Below are positions 7,600 to 14,490 of a stretch of DNA of 15,998 nucleotides, in pieces. The position numbers and the translations under genes were made by a program. The notes below the pieces were generated by a model that saw only the letters and a program-made list of their open reading frames with translations, made no database searches and was not told the origin of the DNA. The DNA is from Pseudopedobacter sp040392825 (GTDB lineage Bacteria > Bacteroidota > Bacteroidia > Sphingobacteriales > Sphingobacteriaceae): contig NZ_JBEBVH010000074.1 of the NCBI RefSeq assembly GCF_040392825.1, forward strand, positions 1 to 15,998, read 5' to 3'. Within the stretch, counting starts at the first letter, position 1; each line of letters opens with the position of its first letter.

Positions 7600-8364
7600 A
7601 TGAAGACATTAAAAGTAACTATAAGAGAAAAAGTAGCTATTATAGCTTTAGATAGAGGTTCTTCTAATGCCATGAACAGCGAACTTGTAAATGAGTTAAA
7701 AGCGCTTATCGAAAATATAGAGCAAGACAATAATATTGGTGGGGTGATTTTGACAGGGAAAAATGGGTTTTTTACAGCAGGATTAGATCTTATAGAACTT
7801 TACGATTATAATGAAACAGAAATTAGAACATTTTGGCTTGAGTTTCTGGATCTTGTGAAAATTTTGGTCAGCTTTAAAAAACCAATGATTGCCGCTATTA
7901 GTGGTCATAGTCCTGCAGGAGGATGTGTTTTATCTTTATGTTGCGATTATCGGGTAATGGCGGAGGGTAATTATATTATTGGTTTAAATGAGGTTCCTGT
8001 AGGCATTATTGTGCCAGATAGCATTTTTGAACTGTATGCTTTTTGGATCGGAAAAGGAAAAGCCTACCAAAATATCTTAGAGGGTAAGTTATTAACTGTT
8101 GAAGAAGCCAAAGCAATAGGACTGATTGATGCATCGGCAGATATTTCGTCTTTAATGACACATGCTGAAAAGAAAATCCAGGCTTTTTTACAATATGACT
8201 ATACCACCTGGCAGCAAAGTAAGTTAAATATGAGACGGCAATTGATTGAAAAAACTTCCGAGGACCAATCCGCAACGTTAGATAAAGTATTGCAGCAATG
8301 GTGGTCGCCGCGGACAAGGTTAATTGTTAAAACAATTATTGATAACCTGCAAGCTAAGAAGTAA
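7600..8364 (+). CDS. Delta3,Delta2-enoyl-CoA isomerase (crotonase fold)
   Basis: This is a 254-residue crotonase-superfamily enzyme, predicted to move a 3-cis/trans double bond to the 2-trans position in beta-oxidation of unsaturated acyl-CoAs. The oxyanion-hole segments FFTAGLDL (57-64) and SGHSPAGGC (101-109) are present. In enoyl-CoA hydratase two glutamates act (rat E144 and E164). Here the E144 position is V110 (GGCVLSLCCD), while the E164 position is kept as E131 in IGLNEVPVGII. A single glutamate in GLNE is the isomerase pattern, as in mitochondrial ECI1. The match to ECI1 is visible over GLDL, PAGGC, CDYR and GLNE. So isomerase is a better call than the generic hydratase label. The gene follows the MG2/plug gene by 2 bases and is 44 bases from a 2,4-dienoyl-CoA reductase gene, the partner enzyme in this pathway. 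Confidence 0.86.
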   Translation: MKTLKVTIREKVAIIALDRGSSNAMNSELVNELKALIENIEQDNNIGGVILTGKNGFFTAGLDLIELYDYNETEIRTFWLEFLDLVKILVSFKKPMIAAISGHSPAGGCVLSLCCDYRVMAEGNYIIGLNEVPVGIIVPDSIFELYAFWIGKGKAYQNILEGKLLTVEEAKAIGLIDASADISSLMTHAEKKIQAFLQYDYTTWQQSKLNMRRQLIEKTSEDQSATLDKVLQQWWSPRTRLIVKTIIDNLQAKK

Positions 8365-8408
8365 ACAAACTATTTCTTATACTGTTATCTTAAAATACAA
8401 ATTTCGGT

Positions 8409-9290
8409 ATGGAAGATCATCAACCCATGTTAAGAGACAATGCGTTAAAGGGTAAAACCTATGTAGTTACTGGTGGAGGTACGGGCTTAGGAAAGGCAAT
8501 GAGTACTTGTCTGCTGGAGCTTGGTGCAAATGTGGTTATTACATCTAGGAAATACGATGTGCTGGAAAATACAGCGAGGGAATTGGAGCAATCTACAGGT
8601 TCTCTGGTTTTACCAGTCGCATGCGATGTAAGAGATTATGAGCAGGTTGAATTGATGTTACAAGCTGGTTTAGATAAGTTCGGCAGAATAGATGGGCTTT
8701 TAAATAATGCCGCAGGCAATTTTATTTCACCTACCGAGAGACTTTCAGCGAATGCTTTTAGTACAGTTATAGATATTGTATTAAAGGGAACAGCAAATTG
8801 TACTCTGGCTTTTGGGAAGCATTGGATAAAAGAAAAACAGGCGGCCTCTGTCCTTAATATTGTTACTACATACGCTTTTACAGGTTCCGGATATGTAGTT
8901 CCATCGGCATGTGCCAAAGGAGGAGTTTTAGCTATGACAAGATCTTTGGCTGTGGAGTGGGGTAAATATCAAATCAGAACCAATGCGATAGCTCCCGGAC
9001 CTTTTCCGACTAAAGGTGCCTGGGATAGACTTCTTCCGGGAGATCTGGCTCAGAAATTTGATTTCAAAAATAGAGTACCTTTAAAGAGGGTGGGAAAACA
9101 TCAGGAGCTGGCCGATTTAGCAGCTTACCTTTTATCTGATTATTCGGGATACATAAACGGCGAAATTATCACTATCGATGGTGGTGAATGGCTGCAGGGA
9201 GCGGGGCAGTTAAATGGCCTGGAAATGATTCCGGAAGAAATGTGGGATCAGCTTGAGCAGATGATCAGGAACAAAAAAGGAAGTGTCTGA
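8409..9290 (+). CDS. 2,4-dienoyl-CoA reductase, SDR type (DECR1-like)
   Basis: This is a 293-residue short-chain dehydrogenase/reductase predicted to reduce 2,4-dienoyl-CoA to 3-enoyl-CoA with NADPH. TGGGTGLGK (21-29) is the cofactor-binding loop, SRK at 46-48 suggests NADPH preference, and CDVRD and NNAAG follow. NNAAGNFISPTERLS (99-113) is nearly identical to mammalian DECR1. The usual YxxxK tyrosine is replaced by S166 (SACAK, K170). Y155 in VTTYAFTGSG takes the position of the DECR1 catalytic tyrosine, and PGPFPTKGA is also DECR-like. This departs from the classical SDR site in the same way as DECR1. The product, 3-enoyl-CoA, is the substrate of the isomerase encoded just upstream. The 44-base gap holds no clear promoter or terminator. 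The gene converges on the M1 peptidase with only 12 bases between stops. Confidence 0.9.
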   Translation: MEDHQPMLRDNALKGKTYVVTGGGTGLGKAMSTCLLELGANVVITSRKYDVLENTARELEQSTGSLVLPVACDVRDYEQVELMLQAGLDKFGRIDGLLNNAAGNFISPTERLSANAFSTVIDIVLKGTANCTLAFGKHWIKEKQAASVLNIVTTYAFTGSGYVVPSACAKGGVLAMTRSLAVEWGKYQIRTNAIAPGPFPTKGAWDRLLPGDLAQKFDFKNRVPLKRVGKHQELADLAAYLLSDYSGYINGEIITIDGGEWLQGAGQLNGLEMIPEEMWDQLEQMIRNKKGSV

Positions 9291-9302
9291 AGATATTAAA
9301 TG

Positions 9303-11783
9303 CTATTTCAATAATTCCGAAATTTTTTTCTCCGCATAGTTTACTTGTTCCTGAAGTTGAGTTTTTAACCCAAAGGATGCTTTTTGTTGTTCTTCTTTTT
9401 TGAAGACAACCAAAGTGTCTAAAAGTCCCACAATATATTTATCAATTCCATAATTTTTATTTTGAATTCCCATCTTATAAAGCTCATCAATACTGTCTTT
9501 CACAGCCTTAGTGTCGGTTTGCCTTCCTAACATTAAAACATAATTCTGTGCCATTACTATCTTGTCTTGTAAAGGAGCGTCTCTAAAAGAGCGTGAGATA
9601 TAGTTAAAGTCTTTTAAATCGCCATTATTAGCATAAATAGATACAATAGTTGATGCCAATGAACCTTCGGCGTCTTTTTCCAGTTCTCTGGCTTTAATTA
9701 GAGCCATATTGAAATTCTGTAGTGTAAGTGCAGAAAGCGCTGCAGATTGGATGGCATAAGAGTTCGCATATAATGAAGATATAAATAGGCTATTGAAACT
9801 TTTATCTTTCGTTTGTGCCAAAGCATCTATTGCAGCGGCTCTTACAATATTTTTTGGATCACTTCCTGCCATTTTCTTTAAAATAGGTATACCAAACGAA
9901 CGGTGAGAAGCGTTCTGAAGGTTTAATGCTTCTATAGCTCTAATCCGGATTTTGTAAGCGGTATCCTGCAGAGCATTTTGGATAATCTGGTTAGAGTTTT
10001 TATCGGTAAGATTGGCTACAGCTGCTTCCAAAGCCTCTAATCGGTCTAAATATAGTGGGGCTTTTTTCTGTTGAAAAGCAAACTCTACCATTGATTTATG
10101 ATCAGTCTTTTTGGCAAGCAAAATTTTATCTGCGTCTACATTTACAAGATTGGGTTTCTTGTTCAGTTTAAATACTATTGTATCAATTTGCTTGGTTAGG
10201 GTATATGAATAGCGCTCGCTCCCATTGTTACTGTAGATGTCTATTTTTATTGGCAATCTAAAAACCTGACCGGTTTGCTGCTGTTTGATAAAAATATACT
10301 GTGTCTTTAATGCTTCATCCCATTGGTATTTTATATCCAGTTCAGGATGACCGTTTCCAAGAAACCATTGATTGAAAAACCAATTCATATCCTTTCCTGT
10401 TACTTCTTCAACCGCTAAACGAAACTGATGAACTTCACCTGTTCTAAAAGCATTTTGACGGAGAAATAGATTGAGGGATTTAAAAAAAGCATCTTCACCT
10501 ATATAGTTACGAAGCATATTCAATATTCTACCACCTTTTTGATAAGAAACCACATCAAACATGTCTTCTTTATTGTGGTAATGAAATCGGATCAGTTCCT
10601 TATTTCCGGCGCCGTTATCACCCAGATAAGACAGCATGTCCTCATAATTTTTTGCATCCGCTTCATCCCGTCCATATTTATGCTCTTTCCATAGCATCTC
10701 GCTATAGTTTGCAAAAGATTCATTGATGGCTAAATTACTCCAGCTTTCTGCTGTAACATAATTTCCAAACCAATGATGAAAAAGCTCATGGGCTATTACA
10801 TCTTCACCCATAAAATCATCTTCAATCTCTTTGGTCGTTTGTTGTACAAAATCGCCATGCAGAGTAGCCGTAGTGTTTTCCATGGCACCGCTTACATAAT
10901 CTCTAACGACAATCTGCGCATACTTTTCCCAGGGGTAATCTATTCCTAATTTTTTAGAAAAGAAATCCATCATATGTGGCGTATCGCCAAAAATGGCTTT
11001 TGCATGTGGCGCATATTTAGGTTCGAGATAATATTGCAAAGGGATATTTTTCCATTTATCTTCTGTAATTCTGAAATCTCCTACGGCCATCATAAACAGA
11101 TAAGGAGCATGCGGTAAAGACATTTTCCAAAAATCTGTTCTACTGCCATCAGCATTCAATTTTTGGTTTGTCAGTATCCCGTTAGATAAAGTCTTATATT
11201 TAGATGGAACTGTTATTGCAATTTCCTGTGTGGTTTTTTGATTTGGGCTATCAATTGTAGGAAACCAAACAGAAGAGGCTTCGGTTTCTCCCTGTGTCCA
11301 GATTTGAACAGGTTTTTGCGATATAGTACTATCCGGATTTATAAAGTATAAACCTTTTGCACTCGTTATAGCCTTACTTCCGTTAGCTTTTAGTTCGTCG
11401 GGTTTTGAAATGTAATCTACAAAAATCTCGTAGCGTTCAGAAGCATTGTATTTCTTATCTAAGTTTATTTTTAGCGAGAGGCTATCATAAGTATATTTAA
11501 GAGGTTTTACATCACTTCCGTATACAAGTGCAACCTGTTTAATATCCATGCCTTTGGCATCAAGGGTTAATGAGTCTGTCGGATAAAAATGAGGTTGTAA
11601 AGTAATCCATGCCTTTCCTAAAAGTTGCCTTTTTGAATAATCAAAACGTACATCCAGTTTGGTGTGTACAAGAATATTAATTTTCTCTCTTGAAGCTCTG
11701 TAATCATAGCTGTTTGTGTTCTGAGCGAATAAACAAATGCTGTATAGGGCTGCTAATAAACTTGTCAGAATATATTTCCTCAT
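9303..11783 (-). CDS. Exported M1 family metallo-aminopeptidase with HEAT-like C-terminal repeats
   Basis: This is an 826-residue zinc aminopeptidase of the gluzincin M1 family. Residues 1-20 are a signal peptide (MRKYILTSLLAALYSICLFA before Q21), so it acts outside the cytoplasm. The N-terminal beta domain is followed by GAMEN at 299-303 (exopeptidase substrate anchor). HELFHHWFGN at 332-341 carries zinc ligands H332 and H336 and catalytic E333. NESFANY at 354-360 supplies the third ligand E355, with the correct 18-residue gap. Y414 in VVSYQKGG is the transition-state tyrosine. After ~575, alpha-helical HEAT-like repeats replace the ERAP-type C-terminal domain (for example YKIRIRAIEALNL and KNIVRAAAIDALAQ). 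The role is probably peptide scavenging from external protein, though specificity is unknown. The gene is divergent from the histidine kinase, with a 96-base spacer. Confidence 0.94.
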   Translation of the reverse strand: MRKYILTSLLAALYSICLFAQNTNSYDYRASREKINILVHTKLDVRFDYSKRQLLGKAWITLQPHFYPTDSLTLDAKGMDIKQVALVYGSDVKPLKYTYDSLSLKINLDKKYNASERYEIFVDYISKPDELKANGSKAITSAKGLYFINPDSTISQKPVQIWTQGETEASSVWFPTIDSPNQKTTQEIAITVPSKYKTLSNGILTNQKLNADGSRTDFWKMSLPHAPYLFMMAVGDFRITEDKWKNIPLQYYLEPKYAPHAKAIFGDTPHMMDFFSKKLGIDYPWEKYAQIVVRDYVSGAMENTTATLHGDFVQQTTKEIEDDFMGEDVIAHELFHHWFGNYVTAESWSNLAINESFANYSEMLWKEHKYGRDEADAKNYEDMLSYLGDNGAGNKELIRFHYHNKEDMFDVVSYQKGGRILNMLRNYIGEDAFFKSLNLFLRQNAFRTGEVHQFRLAVEEVTGKDMNWFFNQWFLGNGHPELDIKYQWDEALKTQYIFIKQQQTGQVFRLPIKIDIYSNNGSERYSYTLTKQIDTIVFKLNKKPNLVNVDADKILLAKKTDHKSMVEFAFQQKKAPLYLDRLEALEAAVANLTDKNSNQIIQNALQDTAYKIRIRAIEALNLQNASHRSFGIPILKKMAGSDPKNIVRAAAIDALAQTKDKSFNSLFISSLYANSYAIQSAALSALTLQNFNMALIKARELEKDAEGSLASTIVSIYANNGDLKDFNYISRSFRDAPLQDKIVMAQNYVLMLGRQTDTKAVKDSIDELYKMGIQNKNYGIDKYIVGLLDTLVVFKKEEQQKASFGLKTQLQEQVNYAEKKISELLK

Positions 11784-11879
11784 CGATAGCTAAAATATTA
11801 AAATAACGAATATCTTTTGAATTTTTTAGTGTAGATGTTGATTTGGCTGAAACGGATACTTTTTGCTATTATTGTATAA
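11784..11879. other. Divergent intergenic region between the aminopeptidase and histidine kinase genes
   Basis: These 96 AT-rich bases must contain both promoters. The plus strand has near-matches to the -7 box (TATCTTTTG around 11810 and TACTTTTTG at 11857-11865), each with one extra base, and a TTG at 11838-11840. None has a well-spaced partner, so no promoter is assigned. Confidence 0.3.
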
Positions 11880-13871
11880 ATGAAAAACTGTTTCCTTTCC
11901 TTATTTTACCTTTTTTTATTAACAGATTTAGCTAAAGGACAGGATTTTAAGAAAATCATCAAAGAGTCTAAAGATGATTCTACAGTTGTCGAAGCTTATA
12001 CCGGATTGATGAAAAGCTTTGAGGCTACAGCTACCGATTCGGTGAAATTCTATGCAACTCAAGCTCTGCAATATTTTAAAGATAGAAAATATCCAAAGGG
12101 AGAATGTATTATTAATCTTAATATGGCCAACATTCTGCTTTTTCATGGGGGATTGGCAGATGCGGAGAACTATTGTCGAAAAGGTATCGAAATCGCAAAA
12201 AAACAGGGTTGGTTAAAACATCTGGCGAGGGGTTATAATTTAATTACAGTAATATATGGGAGAAAAGGGGAGTTTGTTAAATCCACAAAATTTGCATTGG
12301 ATGCCTTAAGAGCAAATGAAAAATTAGATGATAAGCGCGGGATTATTGCGTCATATTTAAAACTTAGTGCCATTTCTGTAGAGTTGAAAAAATTTGAACA
12401 AGCCATTGTTTACGCAAATGTTGCAGATTCTATAAATAATGCTACCATAAAAATGGCAGATCTGGAAATAGGAATAATCAATAATAAGGCAATTGCTTAT
12501 GCGGAAATGAAACGTTTAAATGAATCTCTGGCTATGTTTAATAAAATATATCAGATAGCTATTGATAATCCAGAGATAGATGATTTTCATAAACCATCAG
12601 CTTTATTGAATATAGGTATGGTGTATAAAAATAAAAAGGACTATCATCAGGCCATGTCTTATTTCAAGAAATCTTTAGAAGAATCTTTAAAATATAATGT
12701 GCCGGGTATTGAGTTAAAAAGTATTCAAAATATGGCTGCTATCTATCACGATTTTGGAGACTATGGAAAAAGTAATGAAAATGCCTTTTTAGCTCTTAAA
12801 AAAAGCAGGCTGTTAAAAATAGCTGATGCGGAAATGGAACAACTGGAATTGATTGCCAAAAATTATACGAAGCAAAAAGACTATAAAAATGGATTAAAAT
12901 ATACCGTTGAGTACTACGAGAAGTATAATCTTTATAATAAGCGTAAAAATGAAAAAGAAATTAAAGAGCTGGAAAGTACATACAGACTTCAGAAGGCAGA
13001 AGAACAACTAAAAGTAGCAAATGAAATTAAAAATACCAGAACAAGACAACGAGACCTGAGTATTCTTTTTCTGGTTATTGTTTTTGGTTTTATGGTGGTG
13101 TTTGCATGGTCTTATTATAAGATCAGACAGTTGAATAAGCAAAATGTGGAGACAAAAAAGCAGCTTGCCGAAAGCAATAAGGTGAAAGACAAACTTTTTT
13201 CTATTATTGGGCATGATTTAAGGAATGCGTATTCAGGTACATTGAGTTTTTTACATTTAATCAAAGAGAATCAGTTAGATGAAGACGAAGTACAATTATG
13301 GGTAGATAAAGTGATTAACCAATCTTATAGCTCTATAGAGACGCTTGATAATCTTTTAATGTGGGGCTATACACAAATAAAAGCTGGAAATCAGCTTAAC
13401 GTTACAAATTTTAATAGTTCGATCTTTGTAAACAGAAATATCGAATTTTTAGGAGAAAGTATAAGAAATAAAGGCATTTCGGTTAAAAATCTGATTCCCG
13501 AAGATTTAATGCTGACAGCAGATGAAAACCATTTTCTATTTATTACAAGAAATCTGATTTCTAATGCTATAAAATTTACACCAGATCATGGTGAAATAGT
13601 AATTGGTTATATTAATAATGGAATTTATGAATTTTATGTAAGGGATAATGGCGTTGGAATTTCTAAAGATAGAATTTCGGAAATGTTCACAGGATTAGGG
13701 AAAAGTACATACGGAACAAAACAAGAAAAAGGAACCGGATTAGGCTTGTTGTTGTGTAAAGAATTTGTAGAGCTGAACGGAGGTACAATTCGTGTGGAAA
13801 GTGAACAGCAAAAAGGAACCACGTTCTATTTTACACTGGGAAAAGTTGAACGCTTAAGATATAAGGCTTAA
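11880..13871 (+). CDS. Membrane sensor histidine kinase with periplasmic TPR domain
   Basis: This is a 663-residue two-component sensor kinase. An N-terminal signal peptide (1-20, ending LAKG before QD) leads to about seven TPR-like helix pairs (roughly 76-350, for example SALLNIGMVYKNKKDYHQAMSYFKKSL at ~240-266) and a coiled coil (355-390). One transmembrane helix (393-413) follows, then a short coiled coil and a cytoplasmic kinase core. The phosphoacceptor is H445 in SIIGHDLRN. The ATPase core has the N box NLISNAIKFTP (558-568), G1 DNGVGI (589-594), an F-box region (EMFTGLGKSTYG) and G2 GTGLGL (618-623). The proline that usually follows the H box (HDLRNP) is alanine here (HDLRNAYSG). No response regulator lies next to it, so its partner is unknown. 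The TPR domain suggests sensing through protein-protein contact in the periplasm, which is inference. The stop codon lies inside a large hairpin. Confidence 0.92.
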   Translation: MKNCFLSLFYLFLLTDLAKGQDFKKIIKESKDDSTVVEAYTGLMKSFEATATDSVKFYATQALQYFKDRKYPKGECIINLNMANILLFHGGLADAENYCRKGIEIAKKQGWLKHLARGYNLITVIYGRKGEFVKSTKFALDALRANEKLDDKRGIIASYLKLSAISVELKKFEQAIVYANVADSINNATIKMADLEIGIINNKAIAYAEMKRLNESLAMFNKIYQIAIDNPEIDDFHKPSALLNIGMVYKNKKDYHQAMSYFKKSLEESLKYNVPGIELKSIQNMAAIYHDFGDYGKSNENAFLALKKSRLLKIADAEMEQLELIAKNYTKQKDYKNGLKYTVEYYEKYNLYNKRKNEKEIKELESTYRLQKAEEQLKVANEIKNTRTRQRDLSILFLVIVFGFMVVFAWSYYKIRQLNKQNVETKKQLAESNKVKDKLFSIIGHDLRNAYSGTLSFLHLIKENQLDEDEVQLWVDKVINQSYSSIETLDNLLMWGYTQIKAGNQLNVTNFNSSIFVNRNIEFLGESIRNKGISVKNLIPEDLMLTADENHFLFITRNLISNAIKFTPDHGEIVIGYINNGIYEFYVRDNGVGISKDRISEMFTGLGKSTYGTKQEKGTGLGLLLCKEFVELNGGTIRVESEQQKGTTFYFTLGKVERLRYKA

Positions 13872-13895
13872 AGCAGTTTTCTGCTTTAAGCCTTA
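13862..13895. terminator. 15-bp perfect hairpin between convergent genes, possibly bidirectional terminator
   Basis: TAAGGCTTAAAGCAG (13862-13876) pairs perfectly with CTGCTTTAAGCCTTA (13881-13895) around a TTTT loop. It includes the last codons and the TAA stop of the histidine kinase and ends 6 bases before the bacilliredoxin stop codon on the other strand. Neither strand shows a T-run of terminator quality directly after the stem. So it may act as an mRNA 3'-end stabiliser or a U-tract-poor terminator rather than a classical intrinsic one. Confidence 0.6.
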
Positions 13896-13901
13896 AAAAT
13901 A

Positions 13902-14312
13902 TTAACAATATTGTTCAAATGCTCCAATTAGATTATCAGCAATCATCTGTGCGCCTCTACCCTCTATTTGGTGTCTTTCAATCATATGGACTAATTTTCC
14001 ATCTTTAAATAAAGCCATAGCTGGTGAAGATGGAGGATAAGGAAGCATATATTCTCTTGCTGCATCAACCGCATCTTTTTCCATCCCTGCGAAAACAGTA
14101 ACCAATTTACTTGGTTTTTTTGTGTTCTCTGCTGCAATTTTCGCGGCAGGTCTCGCGTTTGCAGCTGCACAGCCACAAACAGAATTAACTACAACGAACG
14201 TAGTTCCTTCGGCTTCTATGGCATTCTTTACTTCTTCTGCCGTTTTTAATTCTTCAAAACCCGCATTTGTTAAATCTGCTCTCATAGGAGCCACTAAATA
14301 TTCTGGATACAT
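13902..14312 (-). CDS. Bacilliredoxin, BrxA/BrxB (YphP/YqiW) family
   Basis: This is a 136-residue thioredoxin-like protein. It matches B. subtilis BrxA/BrxB closely: MYPEYLVAPMRADLTNAGFEEL at the N terminus, then EGTTFVVVNSVCGCAAANARPA with the CGC active site (C46, C48). SSPAMALFKDGKLVHMIERHQIEG and a C-terminal cysteine (C136) complete the match. In Firmicutes these proteins remove bacillithiol from S-bacillithiolated proteins using the first cysteine of the CGC motif. Some Bacteroidota are thought to make bacillithiol, which would give it the same role here, but no bsh biosynthesis gene is in the window to support that. It is cytosolic and transcribed alone from a good candidate promoter at 14351-14383, divergent from ahcY. 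The product name in annotation pipelines is usually BrxA/BrxB family bacilliredoxin; which paralogue it matches is not decidable here. Confidence 0.92.
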   Translation of the reverse strand: MYPEYLVAPMRADLTNAGFEELKTAEEVKNAIEAEGTTFVVVNSVCGCAAANARPAAKIAAENTKKPSKLVTVFAGMEKDAVDAAREYMLPYPPSSPAMALFKDGKLVHMIERHQIEGRGAQMIADNLIGAFEQYC

Positions 14313-14350
14313 TTTAGTAATTGTTTGATTTGCTAGTAATTAAATAATAG

Positions 14351-14383
14351 CAAAACTACGGAATTTTATAATTATGGGCCAAA
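14351..14383 (-). promoter_or_regulatory. Predicted promoter of the bacilliredoxin gene
   Basis: On the minus strand, a TTTG -33 box (plus-strand CAAA, 14380-14383) and a TAGTTTTG -7 box (14351-14358) are separated by 21 bases. This agrees with the Bacteroidota sigma-ABfr consensus TTTG/TAnnTTTG. It would give a leader of roughly 30 bases. The leader has no evident Shine-Dalgarno sequence, which is normal for this phylum. Confidence 0.6.
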
Positions 14384-14429
14384 AGGACGTATCAATCAAA
14401 TGTCATAATGGGAGCCGAACTCTTGATAT

Positions 14430-14459
14430 TAGCCTAATACATTGGTATTCATAAGGCTA
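14430..14459 (+). other. Interrupted dyad upstream of ahcY
   Basis: TAGCCT (14430-14435) pairs with AGGCTA (14454-14459), and inside it AATAC (14436-14440) pairs with GTATT (14445-14449) around an ATTG loop; four bases (CATA) bulge out on the right. The dyad covers the -33 box and spacer of the predicted ahcY promoter. It could therefore be an operator, or an RNA hairpin if transcription starts further upstream. Function is unknown and chance is possible. Confidence 0.35.
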
Positions 14460-14472
14460 TTTGGTAACTTTG
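14442..14472 (+). promoter_or_regulatory. Predicted promoter of ahcY
   Basis: A TTG -33 element (14442-14444) and a TAACTTTG -7 box (14465-14472) are separated by 20 bases and match the Bacteroidota TTTG/TAnnTTTG pair. Transcription would begin near 14478, giving a ~12-base A-rich leader before the ATG at 14491 and no Shine-Dalgarno site. So short a leader leaves no room for a riboswitch. Confidence 0.6.
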
Positions 14473-14490
14473 AAAAAAAATAAATAAAAT

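Noticed and set aside
8321..8338. Perfect palindrome TAATTGTT-AA-AACAATTA inside the isomerase gene
   Set aside because: It is within well-supported coding sequence, AT-only apart from two bases, and has no T-tract or adjacent promoter, so chance is the simplest explanation.
13902..14312. Thioredoxin or arsenate reductase as the identity of the CGC protein
   Set aside because: It has CGC rather than CxxC, and the flanking NSVCGCAA and the C-terminal cysteine fit the bacilliredoxin family throughout.
14313..14490. Possible SAH or SAM riboswitch upstream of ahcY
   Set aside because: The predicted start site leaves only ~12 leader bases, and I could not fold a pseudoknot or four-way junction typical of these classes from the spacer.
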